NCBI RefSeq assembly: GCF_020382885.2
Contig: NC_058508.1
Span: forward strand, 9,461,917-9,525,916
DNA length: 64,000 bases
Reading direction: 5' to 3'
From: Scatophagus argus
Lineage: Eukaryota; Chordata; Actinopteri; Scatophagidae
Every line of letters begins with the position of its first letter. The first letter of the stretch is position 1. Of this stretch, positions 60,401 to 64,000 are shown in pieces. The translations under genes were made by a program, and so were the position numbers. Below the pieces are notes generated by a model that saw only the letters and a program-made list of their open reading frames with translations, was not told the origin of the DNA and did not search any database.

Positions 60401-63400
60401 CTTTGTAGTGTGCAGGGTTGTTTTCAAGGTTTCCAGGTAATAAATGTGTTACATAAGCAAGGCTACTCGTTGCTCTCCCTTTGCCACATTTTTGTTCCTG
60501 AAAAGATTCTGTGTGTCAATCCCGACCTGTAACGCCTATTTTACGACAGTTGGCACCAGACAGGGCTCATAGGACTCCGTGAAAGGGTAGTCCCACATGA
60601 AGATTTTTGATTTTGTGTTCTTCAGCTTTACTTTAATTCTGATCAGGAAGTATTGGCAAAATTAAATATTACAGTCTTTGTGACCAGCTGCGTTCATATT
60701 AAATGTGACATGATTGTCAGTGCTTTCAGAAAATATTTACAAACCAGAACGTTAAGTAAGTAATCAGTCACTGTTTTATTGTATTTTATTGTATTTATTT
60801 ATTTAAGCTTAAGCTTGGTAGGAGAAATTATTAGTTTACTACAAGTGAATTTGTTACTCTAGTACTGTTGTCCATCAGTGATTGCAGTCATGCCGAAGAG
60901 TTCAAATGGATATTTCTAATAATAACCAGATGCTAGGAATGAATCAGTTTCCTCAAGTGTCTGATGACTAATAACTGACTTCTCAAAACACAATAACCAG
61001 TAATCAACAACCAGTCAGCTAATGATGACCAGTTAGTCAAATAATGATTTATTGTTAGTCAGTATTCTAGTCTACTGGAAAAGTCTGAAGTCAAAATATT
61101 GTGTAATGCTGTCTTAAAGATTTGGAAAACACAGGACATACACACACCCCTCCACTTCATAAAGCCAGTGTTATTCCTCAGGGATTCCCTGGTCCTCTGT
61201 GAGCTTGCTGATCAATTATCTTCAGCAGCATTTCAATGATCTTAATGACTTTTGTCAAGAGAATCCTCTTGATGTGTCACCAGTGACACCTCCAAACACT
61301 TTCCTCTCCTGTCCCTCAATGCCTCATTAGCTGTAATCTCACTTTGTATAATCTTACTGTTCAGCAGTGTTGCTAAGGAACGGGACTAATCTGAAGCCTC
61401 AGCTGATGCCAAGCTCAGTATGTTTGTAAAAACTGTGCTGCTTAGCCCTGTAAAGCAAACAGCTTATCCTCCTGTAGCAGAGAGCTGCATGTGGAGGGCT
61501 GTGCAGGTGCAGGTTAGGACACAGAGGTGAAGAGGTTCAGCGGCATGTCCAGCGAGCGTTCGCATGATCTCGTGGCCTGTGTGTTGTCTCCCAGCAAGCT
61601 GAACAATGACGGGGCCTTTTCCTGTCAGCTTAGTATGTATCCAGTTAGCCACAGCCTGTATTGTTTGAGCAGGGTTAGCCAGAAAGAATGTGCATCATTA
61701 TGAGGGTGGTGAATATTGTTAAGACTAATCCATTTTGCTCTTTAATTTGCTGAACCAACAATTTCATACTTGGCTAAGATGGCGTCTCAGAGTGTCGTGG
61801 GTGTGTGCAAAATGCAGACATTGTAAAACTCAATTAGAAATAATTTCTTTTCAGTTTGTTAATGCTTTTCTTGTTAAATGTGATGTTGTTTACCGTGACA
61901 GGCTGCAGGGAAGCAGCACTGGGTGAAATGAGCAATGATGTCCTGTAGCTACACTTTAAAAAGCGCACTTACTGCTGACGTTCCGCTCATAACCGCTTCA
62001 TGAAATCCCCCGTAGTTTTGTATAGTTTCTGCATTTATTTTGGTTATTATGTTGCTGATCTGACAGGTTTACACAGCGATCTAACTCGAAGGCTTCCACA
62101 ATCTAATTTTCAGTCCTCTTACTTCTGTTTCCAAACTTAACATAATCTCATTGACTAGCAGATCTGTGCTATGTGAACAAACCAACAGAGCGATGGCAAG
62201 CTAGATGGCTGCGCTGATTGGATAAATTACTTAAAGTGGCTCTTCAGTGGATGATGTGTTGTAAATAATGCAACATGGGTTATTGCAGGCAGTTTTGTGG
62301 ATAAATTGCTTGTGCCAAAAAAGACCTCTCTTTAATGCAGTATTGTTTGAATGGTGCATACTGAGAAAACAGAAAAGCTGTTTCAAGTCTGGTTATAGTC
62401 TACAGGACATTTAAAAACTGAGGAAAAAAAGACCATTTTGACTATGGATTGTGGTTGCTGTTAAATTATATAATGGTATTTTTTTTTTGGGTTTAGATTT
62501 CTCACACCCAATCCAGGTTAGTCATCGTCACTGTTAGCCACTTTGACCTCTACGGGACTGGACATCTTTTGAATTTTTTTTTGTAATAGTTATGATGCAT
62601 ACAAATTAGATTTTATACTAAAAATATACTTTTTTGATATTTTACTAAGAGAAAATTCTCGAATGCTGTATTTTGTCACTTTATCAGCTGCGCAAGTGCA
62701 TCCCAAATACAGGTGAAATTAAAAACAAAATGAAATCTGCTTCCCAACTCTGCTCCAACACACCGCACTTGCACTACGGAGAGGAGTTGGTCCTTATCTT
62801 GGCCCTTATGCAGGCAAAATAACCAACTATTGAGAGATAATGTACAATATGTTGGAGAAGAGTTCAAGTTTGAATGTTTGAATCCCTGACCTTTTTTTTT
62901 TTTGATAGTATTTATTAAGGACACATATCACATGGTTAGGAAGGAAGTATTGAGGTGTGATCTTCAGTCCTAGCACTCAAAAGAGAAGTCCACTCCTGTA
63001 ACACTGTTTGTCTTACAATGTGCAGGTTAAAAAAAACAAAAGAAAAAAACATAACAATCACTGCTGAGAAAGAAATATCATCTTCCTCCTTCCTTGTCAA
63101 AATATGGCACCTACATTGACCACAATGCAACTTGACTGCCAGCAGTTCAGGTGTTAGTTGCAGCTTATGTTGCTCTGCGCTGCTAACCTCAAAGCAGAGC
63201 TGAGGCGCAGCCTGAAGAGGTCTGGTAACTGTTTAACTTCACACCCACCCCAGATTTTTTTTTTCCTTTTCTTACTTGTAGCCTTCATCCCCAACTGACG
63301 CTAAGTCAAGTGACATCACCTGCGGCCATTTATCAGGCTTTGCAGCTCCCTTTGGAGCCACTAACGGATTTATTCAAGTTTTTAAACATATGCTGTAGTA

Positions 63401-64000
63401 ATCCCTAAGACCTGTATACAGACTTTGCCGTATGTAAAATCAGTGGAGTTCCCCCTAAATCCCAAATGCATGTCTTGCGTAGACTTTCAGTGTCGCGGAA
63501 GCCTCCGGTAACTATAGCTGTGTATCATGCAGCTTACGGCAGGAGACGACTTGCACAGCAAGAACCAACTAGAGGAAGTGAGAAAAACAGTCTGTTCTTT
63601 GATACTTAAAGAATGATATGGCTGCATTGCTGTGTTATCTGGTGTTGTTTTCCTGTGTCACTCTGTGCATGCAACAAGAAGTCTCTCAGTTGCTCTCTCC
63701 GACCCGAAACACTCACTCACAGCTGAGCAGCCAAAAGCATGCTATTGGCAGGCAAGGAATTTGTGCTTTTATGGACACACAGAGGCCCCATTTGGAAAAT
63801 CGGTGCTGTATTCTCAGTTCCTGTTTGGCTAACACCCAGCTGTATATGGCGGACACAACAGAACAGAGACGAGGGTTAGATGGAGGGGCAGAGAGACAAA
63901 CCAGTTTTTTGTGTTGCAACGTGGAGTTTTGTGTTTGCACACGTTTGATTTGTTGTGGTTCGTCAGATTGTATGTCTTGTGTTCACACATTATTTTTGCT
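57438..64000. other. Gene-free stretch to the right edge
   Basis: No coding exon recognised on either strand. It may be the first intron of the gene suggested by the exon candidates upstream. Frames of 60-97 codons are scattered without domain or splice support. A loose cluster of CCAGT-containing motifs lies near 60,985-61,045. Confidence 0.5.

Noticed and set aside
60985-61045. Clustered CCAGT-type motifs suggesting a tandem repeat
   Set aside because: Units are irregular in spacing and sequence; no convincing period.

Overview
This window reads as nuclear DNA of a ray-finned fish. Coding exons are short and separated by GT-AG introns. The long non-coding stretches carry the debris usual in teleosts: an L2-like LINE, a Tc1/mariner fossil, a hAT MITE and simple repeats. 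Four vertebrate genes are recognisable, all on the + strand.

Layout. (1) Positions 1-28,000 hold no gene I can recognise. They contain a decayed Tc1/mariner copy with a nested hairpin (about 11.93-12.31 kb), a 5'-truncated LINE with an open reverse-transcriptase frame (15.49-16.94 kb) and a complete LTR retrotransposon on the minus strand (16,980-24,792). The LTR element has 1,976-bp LTRs, a 4-bp target duplication, a polypurine tract and a primer site that appears to match elongator tRNA-Met. Its only gene is a gag-like frame; there is no pol. (2) 28.4-36.5 kb is pecam1 (CD31), 15 coding exons: signal peptide, six Ig domains, one membrane span and a tail with ITIM/ITSM-type tyrosines. (3) 36.5-46.2 kb holds no recognised gene. 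(4) 46.2-49.1 kb is ppp1r27, an ankyrin-repeat regulator of protein phosphatase 1 with a Tyr-Thr-Pro-rich N-terminus. (5) 49.6-52.1 kb is mcrip1. (6) 52.6-55.9 kb is alyref, the mRNA export adaptor. (7) 56.7-57.5 kb has two possible non-coding exons of a gene that may run off the right edge; the rest to 64 kb shows no recognised coding exon.

In human the relatives of ppp1r27, mcrip1 and alyref lie close together on 17q25.3, with PECAM1 elsewhere on 17q, so this is a shrunken and reordered piece of that synteny. The genes do not form one pathway: pecam1 is endothelial and haematopoietic adhesion and signalling, ppp1r27 is probably muscle-related, and mcrip1 and alyref are housekeeping regulators of transcription and mRNA export. 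Gene models are hand-spliced from sequence. Names rest on remembered protein families; no search was run.
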